Positions 17,161 to 26,390 of a DNA stretch of 64,000 nucleotides are shown here, piece after piece. Source of the DNA: Paenibacillus sp. sptzw28 (GTDB lineage Bacteria; Bacillota; Bacilli; Paenibacillales; Paenibacillaceae); the NCBI RefSeq assembly GCF_019550795.1, contig NZ_CP080545.1, positions 575,001 to 639,000 of the forward strand. The letters run 5' to 3'. The position numbers and the translations under genes were made by a program. Each line of letters opens with the position of its first letter. Position 1 is the first letter of the stretch. Below the pieces are notes generated by a model. That model was not told the DNA's origin and searched no databases. It was given only the letters and a program-made list of their open reading frames with translations.

Positions 17161-18207
17161 ATGTCATTGACTGCCCAATCGGAGAAAAGGATGGCCATGC
17201 TGCCGAAGGTCGATCTGCACGTTCATCTGGATGGAAGCGTAATGCCGGAAACGATTCTGGAGATGGGCCGATCCCAGGGCATTTCTCTTCCCGCAGACAG
17301 TGCGGAAGGGCTGCTGCCTTTCATAAGGGCCGCAGAAGATTGCGATAGCCTCCAGGATTATTTAGGCACCTTTGCGTTTGTGCTTCGTTTCCTGCAGGAT
17401 GGGGAAGCGCTTGAGCGCGTCGCGTTCGAGCTCGTCATGCAGGCGGCACAGGAGAGGTGCCTGTACATGGAAGTCCGTTTTGCGCCGCAGCTTCATACGG
17501 AGAAAGGGCTGTCCCTGGAAGCGATTATCGGACATGTGATCAGCGGCCTTAAACGCGGGGAAGAGGCGTTCGGCGTGACAGCGAGGGTAATCGTCATCTG
17601 CATGCGGCATCATGATTTGACGACGAATAAGGCGGTCGCGGAAGCCGCGGCTGAGTGGCATGGCCGCGGTGTGGCTGCGATTGATCTTGCCGGAGATGAA
17701 GCCGGTTATCCGGCTCATTTGTTTCATGAGTTGTTCTCGTTTGCGAAGCAGAGAAGGCTCCCGGTTACGATCCATGCCGGAGAGGCGGCCGGCCCGGCCA
17801 ACATTTACGAAGCGGTGGTTCATCTGGGGGCCAGCCGCGTCGGGCACGGAGTAAGGGTACGGGAAGACAGGGAAGTGCTGGAGCTGCTAAAAGCCCGGCG
17901 AATCCCGCTTGAAATGTGTCCCGTCAGCAATATTCAGACAAAGGCGGTCCCCGAATGGACACTCTATCCGCTGCCTGAATATCTTAATGAAGGTCTGCTC
18001 GTAACTGTAAATACGGATAACCGTACCGTTTCGGGGACAACCCTCCTTCACGAATACCGAATGCTGATGGAACATTGCGGAGTGACCGAGAACCAGATAG
18101 CGGACATCATCCATAACGGCTTGCGTGCCGCATTTGTCGAGGAAGCCGTCAAGGAACGGCTGTTGGAGAAGTTTAACAACGCCCGCTTGGAGCTTGGTTT
18201 TATGTAA
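17161..18207 (+). CDS. add: Adenosine deaminase
   Basis: A 348-residue zinc enzyme that deaminates adenosine to inosine in purine salvage. The zinc ligands H20 and H22 are in LHVHLDG, with IDLAGDEAGYP near 175-185, HAGEAAGP near 200 and VNTDNRTVSGT near 282. The EMCPVSN block of the active site is present. Full length for the bacterial family. ATG 17161 follows AGGAGGAGAGATGCCATA. An intrinsic terminator overlaps the stop codon. Confidence 0.93.
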   Translation: MSLTAQSEKRMAMLPKVDLHVHLDGSVMPETILEMGRSQGISLPADSAEGLLPFIRAAEDCDSLQDYLGTFAFVLRFLQDGEALERVAFELVMQAAQERCLYMEVRFAPQLHTEKGLSLEAIIGHVISGLKRGEEAFGVTARVIVICMRHHDLTTNKAVAEAAAEWHGRGVAAIDLAGDEAGYPAHLFHELFSFAKQRRLPVTIHAGEAAGPANIYEAVVHLGASRVGHGVRVREDREVLELLKARRIPLEMCPVSNIQTKAVPEWTLYPLPEYLNEGLLVTVNTDNRTVSGTTLLHEYRMLMEHCGVTENQIADIIHNGLRAAFVEEAVKERLLEKFNNARLELGFM

Positions 18208-18230
18208 AAAGGAGCCTCTCGGCTCCTTTT
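18207..18230 (+). terminator. Intrinsic terminator of add
   Basis: AAAAGGAGCC, loop TCTC, then GGCTCCTTTT, with a TTTT tail; the stem begins at the last base of the stop codon. Confidence 0.85.
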
Positions 18231-18305
18231 CTGGTAAGGGATAAGAAAGTATACGATTCGCTATACTGTTCTTATCTTTCTGAGTCAGAAGTATAATTGC
18301 CGGCC

Positions 18306-18794
18306 TTAACGTCTTTTTACCGCGACCGTGCGTTTAACTTTGGCGGCAGATTTCTTCGAATCTCTGACCTTCCGGTCGAACTTTTCCTTCGAGTCGGCCT
18401 GGATTTGTCCCCGGATTTCACCGTCTGGATTCTGCACCGTATGAACATTGACATAGGTATCCATAGTCTGCATCAATTTGACGAGATCCTCAATCGTGGA
18501 CCCTTTAAGCGGTCCGACCAAATCTTCGCTCGTTAAGCTCCCCCGCACAATTCCCTTCCGGACTGTAATACCGAACTTATTGGGACCAAACAAAAATGCG
18601 ATAATCGGCCCGTTCTCACCGGCTGCGCCCAGGTGAATGTGGGCTTCGGTGACCCTTTCGATATTTTTGACTTTCAACAGGAAATGCAGGCGCTCGCCGC
18701 TGCTGCTTAGCCGAAACCACGCCATACCGGTCGCGTCCGTATCAACAGGCGGCACTTCAAAGCGTCCCCGAAGCTTCGCTACAAAATTAGCCAC
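18306..18794 (-). CDS. CHRD-domain protein
   Basis: A 162-residue protein made almost entirely of one CHRD-like domain (residues 5-135). The family hallmark is the strand set ending in VTEAHIHLGAAGENGPIIAFLFG and the later VNVHTVQNPDGEIRGQI. No signal peptide is visible. The C-terminal 30 residues are very basic (KKSAAKVKRTVAVKRR). CHRD domains occur in many secreted proteins of unknown role. The GTG start at 18794 follows GGGAGGAATAAATA. Confidence 0.8.
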   Translation of the reverse strand: MANFVAKLRGRFEVPPVDTDATGMAWFRLSSSGERLHFLLKVKNIERVTEAHIHLGAAGENGPIIAFLFGPNKFGITVRKGIVRGSLTSEDLVGPLKGSTIEDLVKLMQTMDTYVNVHTVQNPDGEIRGQIQADSKEKFDRKVRDSKKSAAKVKRTVAVKRR

Positions 18795-18931
18795 TATTTA
18801 TTCCTCCCTCTGAATGATTCTATAAAGTATTCAGAGACAGGGAGACATGATTGTACAACGACCTAATAGAAACCGCCAAATAATCCGGCAATACAGCCGT
18901 TATGAATGTCCCCTAAGGACAATCCGAACGA

Positions 18932-19480
18932 TTATTTGACCATATTATCATAGTCCGTCTTAATCATTCCATAGTAAACCAAGTCCTCAAATTGATCCCA
19001 CTTTGATATATGTTGTTTAAAGGTCCCTTCGTGTTTCATCCCAACCTTGGACATAACGTTCGACGAGGCCGGGTTTTTGACCATTGCCGCGGCCCATATT
19101 TTATTCAGCTTCAGCGTTTCAAACCCGAATTGGACCACTTGCTTTGCAGCTTCGGCCGCATAGCCTTTACCCCAGAAAGGTCTTCCCACCCAATAGGCAA
19201 GCTCGCCTCTATTATGCGGTTTCGCTATATTGATGCTTATGCATCCTATCAATACGGAATTGTCCTTGCCGACCATCGCAAAAGCGAATCCGTCGCCGGT
19301 TTCTGACCGGCCATGACAACCGCTGATCCAGGATTCAGCCGCCCCATCAGGGTAAGGGTAGGGAATGGACAGTGTTGTCCTGGCCACTTCGATATCTCCC
19401 GCGAGCTTCTGCACTTGGACTGAATCTCCTAATTCAAACGGTCTCAGAACTAACCTTTCCGTTTCGAAAGTTGGCTGCAT
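18932..19480 (-). CDS. RimJ/RimL-type GNAT N-acetyltransferase
   Basis: A 182-residue GNAT acetyltransferase of the RimJ/RimL group. The N-terminal TFETERLVLRPFELGDS is typical. The acetyl-CoA binding block is YWVGRPFWGKGYAAEAAKQV around residues 95-115, followed by NPASSNVMSKVGMKHEG. ATG 19480 follows AGAGGTGTGTCCA. The acceptor could be a ribosomal protein or a small amine; the sequence does not decide. Confidence 0.85.
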   Translation of the reverse strand: MQPTFETERLVLRPFELGDSVQVQKLAGDIEVARTTLSIPYPYPDGAAESWISGCHGRSETGDGFAFAMVGKDNSVLIGCISINIAKPHNRGELAYWVGRPFWGKGYAAEAAKQVVQFGFETLKLNKIWAAAMVKNPASSNVMSKVGMKHEGTFKQHISKWDQFEDLVYYGMIKTDYDNMVK

Positions 19481-19652
19481 TGGACACACCTCTTAATAAA
19501 CGATTTTGAAGAATTATAATACAGCTGCCGAAAAATGCAATACTTACGGGAAAATATTCGGTGTACATGTTAAATCACCATCGTTATAGCCGGCAGCATA
19601 TAAAAATGACATTCAAACCGTTATGGCTCGAATGTCATTTCTCTCTTTCGCT

Positions 19653-20729
19653 TTATTCGCTCGCGCCTTCAAAAAACGCGTACATCTTCCACGTATTATC
19701 GGGCATCTTCTTCAGCATGTACGTACCGTCCGAAGGCTTCGATTCAGAGGTTTGGTTCGTGCCTTGGGTAATCGTGATTTTATAACTCCCGCCTGCGGAC
19801 TCGACGACGGCAAACCGGTCTGATTTTTCGGTTACCTTGAGAGCTGCGGCACTTTCTTGCTCCATTTCGATTTGAATGCCTTCTTGCGCCATTTCAATAA
19901 GCTCGTCTGTCGCTGTATTGTTATAGGCCAGATAATATCCTGTCTTGAACCGGGCGCTCACGTTGTACAATTCCTTTAAATTATGACCCGTCACGGCCGA
20001 ATACTCTTGCGATTCGTTATCCGAGACCACTTTCAGCAAATCCTTATCTGCGGGCAAATTGCCTGTTTGCAGGTTTAAACCGCGCTGCAGCATGACGACT
20101 GCTTCCGCTCTTTTCGCATTGGCGTACGGCTTGAACTCGGTTTCGGTAATTCCTCTGACAATACCGGCTTGGCTTGCTTTCAGAATGAAAGCTTTGGCGT
20201 AGTATTCCGGAACGTCGGAGAAGGTCTTGGCTTGTCCTGCAAAGTTCACGGAGGAAGAAAATGCCCGGACGATCAAGGTTGCAATTTCACCGCGGGTAAT
20301 TAGCCGGTCCGGCCCGAATTTCGTGTCGGTCAGGCCGCCTGCAATGCCCAGCGAGCTGGCGATTCGAACAGGTTCGTAATACCATTTGCCTTCGCGGACA
20401 TCATCGAATGATTTGCCCGCCTTGTCGCTTGTCAACCCCAAGGCCCGAACAAGAATGGCAACAAACTCCGCACGGCTTACCGGGTTGTTCGGTTTAAGCG
20501 TTACGTTTCCTTCCGCGTCTACATAGCCGCGCAGCAAATCGGCGTTAGCGAAATTGTCCAATTCGTCATAAGCCCAGTGCTCGTCGATGTCCGTTGGATA
20601 GTACATATCCAGAGGATCTATTTGGGCTGCTTGGGTGACCGTCAAGTTAAGCGGATAAATCAGCATTAGAGCTATGAATAATGACATGACCAAACGAAGA
20701 AATGCATTACGAAGAAGTCGTTGTTTCAT
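19653..20729 (-). CDS. S-layer homology domain protein
   Basis: A 358-residue exported protein. The signal peptide spans about residues 1-34 (ending TVTQAAQ). Three S-layer homology domains follow at about residues 40-215, seen as repeats of FxDV/IDEHWA...Y, a Gly-turn, R(A/G)E(F/I)(A/V)xxLxRA. They would bind pyruvylated wall polymer. The C-terminal 140 residues form an unassigned domain with several acidic-rich strands. ATG 20729 follows GAGGGG; the frame extends upstream to 20909 but begins without a site. The gene is divergent from the propeller/SH3/LysM gene and may serve the same cell-envelope role. Confidence 0.85.
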   Translation of the reverse strand: MKQRLLRNAFLRLVMSLFIALMLIYPLNLTVTQAAQIDPLDMYYPTDIDEHWAYDELDNFANADLLRGYVDAEGNVTLKPNNPVSRAEFVAILVRALGLTSDKAGKSFDDVREGKWYYEPVRIASSLGIAGGLTDTKFGPDRLITRGEIATLIVRAFSSSVNFAGQAKTFSDVPEYYAKAFILKASQAGIVRGITETEFKPYANAKRAEAVVMLQRGLNLQTGNLPADKDLLKVVSDNESQEYSAVTGHNLKELYNVSARFKTGYYLAYNNTATDELIEMAQEGIQIEMEQESAAALKVTEKSDRFAVVESAGGSYKITITQGTNQTSESKPSDGTYMLKKMPDNTWKMYAFFEGASE

Positions 20730-20930
20730 TTTTTGGTTATTCCCCTCTTTTCTGTAATTATCAGAGAGAAGAGTAACAGAAAAATACTTGTTCAGCCAGG
20801 TGTAAATTATGGTTGGATATTTACAAAGTTTATATTTCCTCAACTGCCAAATTGTTAGGTTTGACGGGCCGGCTTTATTTAAGCAGTATTGAAATGTTCT
20901 AACACACACTTCGGGAGGTATAACGTCACC

Positions 20931-23024
20931 TTGAGAATACTGTTTTCATTAATCGCCGCTTGTTTCTTACTCACAGCTTTTCCTTTGTTTGTTTTGGCTG
21001 AAAGCAAGCCTTTGGATTGGCATATGCGGTATGGTGACGAAGGGAACACCAACAGTTCCTCAGTTTCGTTGCCGCTTAACTCCGTGTTGCAAGAAGACCC
21101 CATTGACAATGCTTCATCCATGTTTTCCGTGGATCGCGGTCAGTTGTATAGCACGGATCGTTTTGCATATAATGTGCTTTCCGCCATCGACCTTTCAACC
21201 GATAAAGTGAAGTGGAAGTTTTCTGCAGATGCAAATGACCGTTTCGTTGATATCATTGCTAAAGACGGTATTATCTATGCCTCAACGTATAACAAATTGT
21301 ATGCCCTTGAGGATAACGAAAGCGAGCCTGTAATCAAATGGTCGAAAGATACGTCTAACCCACTTAGGCTGACATTCGACTCAACTTTATTGTTCTATAG
21401 AGAAAGCAACAAGAAGGTCGCTGCTCTTGATTTAAGCACAGGTGCGGAAAAATGGACTTATGCATTAAAATCTGCAGAGAGTACGGATGGAAAATTTGCC
21501 GTCGGGGGCAATCGTATTTATTTTACGGTTAGGAATCCGGTACAGATGTATTACCACTTATATGCATTGGATTCAGCAACAGGTGAGGTCCTTTGGACTG
21601 CCGATTTGGGTGCAAGCGGTTTAACTTCAAGCGAAATTCCTGTATATAAAGATGAAAAACTGTATCTCGACCGCCACGATATCGCGAAAAAAACGAACCC
21701 CGGCTGGGTTACAGCTTTTAACGCTGCTACGGGAAGCACTCTCTGGCAATACAATGTGGCGACTTATTTTGAGGAACCGTTGGCTGTTAACAGCAACTCA
21801 GTCATTGCACTTGATCAGGATGGCAGCATAATGGCGGTCGATTCCGCCACAGGTGCGCAGCGGTGGAAGGTTATGTATACAGATGTTGAGGGAACAACGA
21901 AAATAAAAGGCTCCCATGGCATTGTCCTTACCCCAAACCAGATCATCGTACAAAATAACAATAAATTGAAATATTTTAACTCTACGGATGGATCATTGCT
22001 TAAGGTAAGCCTGCCGCTTACCGTTTATTCGAATATTGTCGGTTTATATCCTGTTGGATTAATCGAGAACACGTTGCTGCTCTCGGACACGAACAGTCGA
22101 CTGTTTACATTCGGCGTGGAGCCGGTAGATACGGTTGCACCGACGGGTACATTCAATCTGCCGTCACTCAGCTATCTTCCAACAACTGATGCGGCAGGAC
22201 GTATGAAAATTCCTTACACGATCAGTGAAACAGCCTTCGTGAAAATAAAAATCATTGATGAAGCGGGTCAAGTCGTCCAGCAGTATGACCAGGGGAGAGT
22301 TAATGCCGGATTGAACGAAATATCCTGGGACGGGAAGAACGTGCGGGGTTATTCCTATTCTTACGGTAAATATTATCTTGTCATGGAGCTGACTGACCGC
22401 TCTGGAAACACGGCAACCATCAAAGCACAGGACAAAGTCATTTTTATCACGGATAACTACGGCTTAACCACCCGCAATGCTAACCTGCGTAAGGGGGCAG
22501 GCACCGGGTATGAGATTGTTCGTGTGCTGCCTGCAGGAACGGAGATTAAAATCATCGGGGAATCGGGAGATTGGTACCAAGTCGAATATCGCATGCTAAG
22601 CAATGTTCAGACCGGTTATATCTCCAAGCCTTTGATTGCCGCCCTCACCAACTCGCAGATATCCCAGGACCGCACGGGAATCGCACGTCAGAATGTGAAT
22701 ATTAGAACAGCTGCAGGAACACAGTATGATGTGAAGAAGGTAATCCCCGCGAATACCACGATGAAAATTGTAGGGGCTTCCGGCGATTGGTATTACGTTG
22801 AATATCAAAAAGACAGCTATTATGTGGATTCGGGATACGTTGCCAAATATTTAATTATTATAACATCAAACGCGCAGAACACAGTCCATGTCGTGCAAGC
22901 CGGCGATACGTTATGGAAGATAGCGCAGAAATATGGAACGACCGCAGATATGCTCATCAAATTAAACAATTTGGATCCAAACAAGTATTTATCCGTCGGA
23001 CAAAAAATTATTGTTTTAAGTTAA
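20931..23024 (+). CDS. Exported propeller-FlgD-SH3-LysM wall protein
   Basis: About 697 residues from a TTG start at 20931, placed because GGGAGGT lies 11 bases upstream and a signal peptide (MRILFSLIAACFLLTAFPLFVLAES) begins there. Domains in order: a PQQ-binding-like beta-propeller (about 45-400, with repeats of ALDLSTGAEKW, ALDSATGEVLW and AVDSATGAQRW), a FlgD-Ig-like domain (about 415-500), two bacterial SH3 domains (TTRNANLRKGAGTGY near 520 and ARQNVNIRTAAGTQY near 585), and one C-terminal LysM (VVQAGDTLWKIAQKYGTT near 660). The SH3 and LysM domains would hold it to peptidoglycan. The role of the propeller is unknown; it may scaffold envelope proteins. Confidence 0.85.
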   Translation: MRILFSLIAACFLLTAFPLFVLAESKPLDWHMRYGDEGNTNSSSVSLPLNSVLQEDPIDNASSMFSVDRGQLYSTDRFAYNVLSAIDLSTDKVKWKFSADANDRFVDIIAKDGIIYASTYNKLYALEDNESEPVIKWSKDTSNPLRLTFDSTLLFYRESNKKVAALDLSTGAEKWTYALKSAESTDGKFAVGGNRIYFTVRNPVQMYYHLYALDSATGEVLWTADLGASGLTSSEIPVYKDEKLYLDRHDIAKKTNPGWVTAFNAATGSTLWQYNVATYFEEPLAVNSNSVIALDQDGSIMAVDSATGAQRWKVMYTDVEGTTKIKGSHGIVLTPNQIIVQNNNKLKYFNSTDGSLLKVSLPLTVYSNIVGLYPVGLIENTLLLSDTNSRLFTFGVEPVDTVAPTGTFNLPSLSYLPTTDAAGRMKIPYTISETAFVKIKIIDEAGQVVQQYDQGRVNAGLNEISWDGKNVRGYSYSYGKYYLVMELTDRSGNTATIKAQDKVIFITDNYGLTTRNANLRKGAGTGYEIVRVLPAGTEIKIIGESGDWYQVEYRMLSNVQTGYISKPLIAALTNSQISQDRTGIARQNVNIRTAAGTQYDVKKVIPANTTMKIVGASGDWYYVEYQKDSYYVDSGYVAKYLIIITSNAQNTVHVVQAGDTLWKIAQKYGTTADMLIKLNNLDPNKYLSVGQKIIVLS

Positions 23025-23037
23025 ACTGATGACAAGA

Positions 23038-23068
23038 GAGGATACCGGTTGCCGGTGTCCTCTTTTTT
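23038..23068 (+). terminator. Intrinsic terminator
   Basis: GAGGATACCGG pairs with CCGGTGTCCTC (11 bp with one G-T pair), followed by TTTTTT. It ends the wall-protein gene. Confidence 0.85.
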
Positions 23069-23088
23069 GGTTAGAAACGTAACGGCGC

Positions 23089-23544
23089 TTATTGCCCATA
23101 GTCTTGTGCCAAATATCGCTCCAGCATATAAAATTCCCGGTAGAACTGAAGCAATTCAGTTTCCTTTTCTTGAATTAGACGGGAGATCTCTTTGATTCTT
23201 AATAAAACCTCCGTATTCTCCGCGCTACTTGTCGTTTCGCTGCTGCTGCTGCAGCCAAACGATTGCTGTGCCCAGTTCTGAGCCGCGGCTCGCCCGTCCT
23301 TCAGGTAAATGCTTGTGAAGGTTTCAAAAATGGCATTTATCGTTTGTCGGCGTTCAAAGCTAAGGACACCTAAACCGTTCTTGGCATGCGCAACAGCCTG
23401 CATCAGCCGAAACTCATTCAGTTTTCCGCGGGCGTGCTCGCCCCGATCGATTTCTTGTATTAATTCGGAATAAACGGATTGAAACAGTTCGCCTTCCGTT
23501 ATCATCTCTTCTATAGTGATCAAGGGTCGATTCGTGTTCTGCAT
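23089..23544 (-). CDS. Hypothetical 151-residue protein
   Basis: A 151-residue, largely helical, Glu- and Gln-rich protein. The C-terminal half (about residues 105-150) has heptad-like spacing (LLRIKEISRLIQEKETELLQ) suggesting a coiled coil. No family is recognised. A Cys-Ser run (SFGCSSSSETTSS) splits the helices. There is no good ribosome binding site at ATG 23544, so the start is uncertain. It is convergent with the LysM wall-protein gene and divergent from the GNAT gene. Confidence 0.5.
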   Translation of the reverse strand: MQNTNRPLITIEEMITEGELFQSVYSELIQEIDRGEHARGKLNEFRLMQAVAHAKNGLGVLSFERRQTINAIFETFTSIYLKDGRAAAQNWAQQSFGCSSSSETTSSAENTEVLLRIKEISRLIQEKETELLQFYREFYMLERYLAQDYGQ

Positions 23545-23623
23545 ATGCAGACCGTTATTTAATTGAATAATAATAAATTAAATAGTATATTTATTCAAAC
23601 AAAAGAAGCGGAGTGACTTTATT

Positions 23624-24424
23624 ATGGAACAAGCGTCAAGGATCATTGCACTATTGGAGGAAGACCGCTTAGGCAATATTACCCTTTTGAAAATGATAGA
23701 AACGTATGGCGACGCCATGACAAGCTATTTAATACAAGCGGCGGACAACGGTGCATTGGGAATTCTGCTGCTCCTGCCCGTCGAAGCTTGTCCGTACGAC
23801 CAACAGACATATCCGGACATGGACTATGTTGTCTTCATGGATTATACAAGTGATGAGATCTTCCCAAAGTTGATCGAACACATTCCGGCTGCGGAGAATC
23901 TCGTCTTTAAGCTGCATAGGGAGAACAGCAAACGCCGGTTAGCCCAGCTTTTTCCCTTGGAGAATGCCAGGACTTTTTATTCCTATACCGCCCCTTCGGG
24001 AGTGGAATTTAGTTATGATGGAGATGTGGTAATAAGTGGTAGTTTGGACGAGCGACTCCTCCCGCTCTGGTTAAATAATGGGTACATCAGGGAGGAGATC
24101 GAGCATTATTTTAAAAACGGAGCGTTCGCCTTTGCTGTTTTTCAAGAGGGAATTCCCGTAAGCGCAACATTGGCCTTCAAAAATTACAAGGATATATGGG
24201 AAGTGGGCGCAGTACATACATTGGAAGCATGGAGAGGGCGCGGATACGGAAAGAAGGTCGTTTGCGCTGCACTGCAGCATATCATCAATAGGGGGTTAAC
24301 GCCGCGGTACCATGTATTAGAGGCGAATTTGGCATCGGTAAGATTAGCGGAATCCATTGGTTTGACACCCTTTATGAAGCTGGAGCATTTATTAGTCAGC
24401 TTACCGGAACAAGGCGGGCGATGA
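23624..24424 (+). CDS. GNAT-family N-acetyltransferase
   Basis: A 266-residue protein with a C-terminal GNAT domain (about residues 150-255). The acetyl-CoA loop is LEAWRGRGYGKKVVCAALQH, preceded by the strand VGAVHT and followed by NLASVRLAESIG. The first 130 residues form an N-terminal extension that is not a second clear GNAT domain. GCGGAG precedes ATG 23624. The substrate is unknown. Confidence 0.8.
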   Translation: MEQASRIIALLEEDRLGNITLLKMIETYGDAMTSYLIQAADNGALGILLLLPVEACPYDQQTYPDMDYVVFMDYTSDEIFPKLIEHIPAAENLVFKLHRENSKRRLAQLFPLENARTFYSYTAPSGVEFSYDGDVVISGSLDERLLPLWLNNGYIREEIEHYFKNGAFAFAVFQEGIPVSATLAFKNYKDIWEVGAVHTLEAWRGRGYGKKVVCAALQHIINRGLTPRYHVLEANLASVRLAESIGLTPFMKLEHLLVSLPEQGGR

Positions 24425-24474
24425 TAAAGCTTAAAGAATGAGAAGAGAAAAATAATACGATAAATGTTCAACAA

Positions 24475-24511
24475 GGGGATGTATTCCACTCGTTCATCGA
24501 GATACATCCCC
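24475..24511. repeat. 10-bp inverted repeat at a gene-decay site
   Basis: GGGGATGTAT (24475-24484) and ATACATCCCC (24502-24511) are perfect inverted copies around a 17-bp loop. It lies at the point where the methyltransferase remnant (24500-24582) loses its similarity, and could be either a former terminator or a scar. Confidence 0.5.
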
Positions 24512-24582
24512 AATGAATCTCCGACCTTCTTGGTTAAATCGTAAACCTCCGTACAAAGTTCTCCATATGCGCTAAAAGACAT
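24500..24582 (-). pseudogene. Truncated 5' end of a SAM methyltransferase gene
   Basis: From ATG 24582, with an intact GGAGGG ribosome binding site, about 25 codons read MSFSAYGELCTEVYDLTKK followed by VGDSLG, the conserved N-terminal segment of a group of class I SAM methyltransferases. After about codon 27 the resemblance ends and the frame continues only as unrelated hydrophobic sequence. No downstream methyltransferase motifs exist, so the rest of the gene has been deleted. The identity rests on recognition of a short segment. Confidence 0.45.
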
Positions 24583-24784
24583 ATTATCGTTTCCCTCCGA
24601 TTATATACTGCTGTGATTGCGGAAGGATTACTTGATTAGTCTGGTTTAGCTTTATCCCTTCCGCACCTTTAAGCCAATGGTGTGTACCCGGGTGACGATT
24701 GTCATAACAATCACTCGCTTTCTGAGATAAGTTACGTTCATCATAATGAACTTGGTAAAATAAGTACAGTGGTTTATGTTGACG

Positions 24785-26248
24785 CTAAGGGACACATGCC
24801 TGTGCGATCCTTCGTATCCCTTCGACGATGTTATGCTCGGAAAGTCCGCCGAAACCCAGGACAAACCGCGCCCTAGGGTCCGCCGGGAAACCGGGCGAAG
24901 CCTCTCCGTCAATATGATAATCCGAAATGGGACGCAGACGGACGCCTTGTTCACCTGCCCGCGTAACCAGAATAGATGAAGGCAGCACGCTGTCCGTTTC
25001 CAAAATGACATGCAGACCGGATGCTGCACCCGAAATCGTCGCCCGTCCACCCAAATAATTGTCCACTGCTTCCAGAAGCGTTTCCCTCTTCGTCCGGTAA
25101 ACTTTGCGCATTCGACGTACATGTCTCGCAAAATGTCCTTCTTCCATGAACAATTCCATCGCCTTTTGGGTAAGACGTGAGGCGGTTTGGTCATAAAACG
25201 TGAATTCGCGGTCGTACTTCTGAAGCAAAGAAGGCGGCAAAATAATAAAACTTAGCCTTATAGCGGGAGCGAGCGCTTTAGAAAAGGTACCCATATAGAC
25301 AACGCGTCCAGTCTGGTCCAGTCCTTGCAGAGCAGGCACAGGACGTCCTTCGTACAGAAAGTCGCTATCATAATCATCCTCGATGATAATGCTGTCTGAC
25401 GCGTCCGCCCATTGCAGCAGTTGAAGTCGTTTCGCTGCAGGTAGGATTATGCCGTACGGAAACTGATGGGAGGGTGTTACATATACGGTGCGAATGGATC
25501 GGTTAGCCGTAATAGTCTCTACTGAAATTCCGTCCGCCTCAAGCGGGATGGCTATGGGGTTTAACCGCTGATGCTGAAACAGCCGGTACAGCCCCGGATG
25601 CATCGCGGCTTCGACAGCCAGCAGGCGGTGCTCGTCCTTCAGCAGAGCACTTAGCAGGATCGCAGCCTGCTGCGTGCCGGCGGTAATGATCACCTGCTCC
25701 GGATCGCACACCACTCCCCTATTTTGCCGTAAATAAGAGGTGATCTGTTCGCGCAAACGACGCTCACCCTTACGTTCCCCGTAATCCAGCAGATTGCGGG
25801 CTGTCGGCTCCAGAACCCGAAGGGTCATCCTTCTCCACACAGCTAGCGGGAAACGCTCTGTATCCGTTTGATCATATTCGAATGCGATATTATCCCCACC
25901 TGGAATATCTTTCGCCGCGCGGGAAAGCAGTGCAGTATGTTCTTCAGTCTCTCCGTCAACAATCCGTGTGGCCGGCTGCTTGGAATGCGCTGAAGCCAAT
26001 TGTTCGAGGGCAGCGGCAAAATAGCCGCTCTTTGCCCTATTAATGACATAACCCTCCGCAACCAACTGTGCATATGCCGTTTCCACCGGATTACGGCTTA
26101 CGCCCAAATGCTGTGCAAGCTGGCGGATCGAAGGCAGCTTCGCGTTCGCCGGCACTCGGCCGCACAGCATTTCTTCCTTGAAAAAATGATAAATCTGCAT
26201 ATAAACCGGTTCTTGCATACGCTCTGGCAGCCGCGGAGGAATCAACAT
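24785..26248 (-). CDS. MocR-type (GntR-aminotransferase) regulator
   Basis: A 487-residue regulator with an N-terminal GntR winged helix (residues 14-80; LPSIRQLAQHLGVSRNPVETAYAQL) joined to a class I aminotransferase-like domain that binds PLP. The PLP lysine is in MGTFSKALAPAIRLSF and the Asp in IIEDDYDSDFLY. The best-known members are PdxR and GabR; here the neighbour is a PurM-like gene in divergent orientation with a 142-bp gap, so the target could be that gene. The start at ATG 26248 has GAAAGG upstream. Confidence 0.88.
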   Translation of the reverse strand: MLIPPRLPERMQEPVYMQIYHFFKEEMLCGRVPANAKLPSIRQLAQHLGVSRNPVETAYAQLVAEGYVINRAKSGYFAAALEQLASAHSKQPATRIVDGETEEHTALLSRAAKDIPGGDNIAFEYDQTDTERFPLAVWRRMTLRVLEPTARNLLDYGERKGERRLREQITSYLRQNRGVVCDPEQVIITAGTQQAAILLSALLKDEHRLLAVEAAMHPGLYRLFQHQRLNPIAIPLEADGISVETITANRSIRTVYVTPSHQFPYGIILPAAKRLQLLQWADASDSIIIEDDYDSDFLYEGRPVPALQGLDQTGRVVYMGTFSKALAPAIRLSFIILPPSLLQKYDREFTFYDQTASRLTQKAMELFMEEGHFARHVRRMRKVYRTKRETLLEAVDNYLGGRATISGAASGLHVILETDSVLPSSILVTRAGEQGVRLRPISDYHIDGEASPGFPADPRARFVLGFGGLSEHNIVEGIRRIAQACVP

Positions 26249-26390
26249 TCTTACTCAGCCTTTCTATTTTCAGATCGTCCCCATCTGTCATTAATATTAA
26301 ATATTTTCTGTACATTTGAAAATGTCAATTATTCGTCAATACTCTTAAGTAACAGCAATTGAAATCAAATAAATGAGATGAGGCGATCGT

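Noticed and set aside
24652..25194. 180-residue frame overlapping the end of the MocR gene
   Set aside because: Same strand but another frame of a clear regulator gene; composition is not protein-like.
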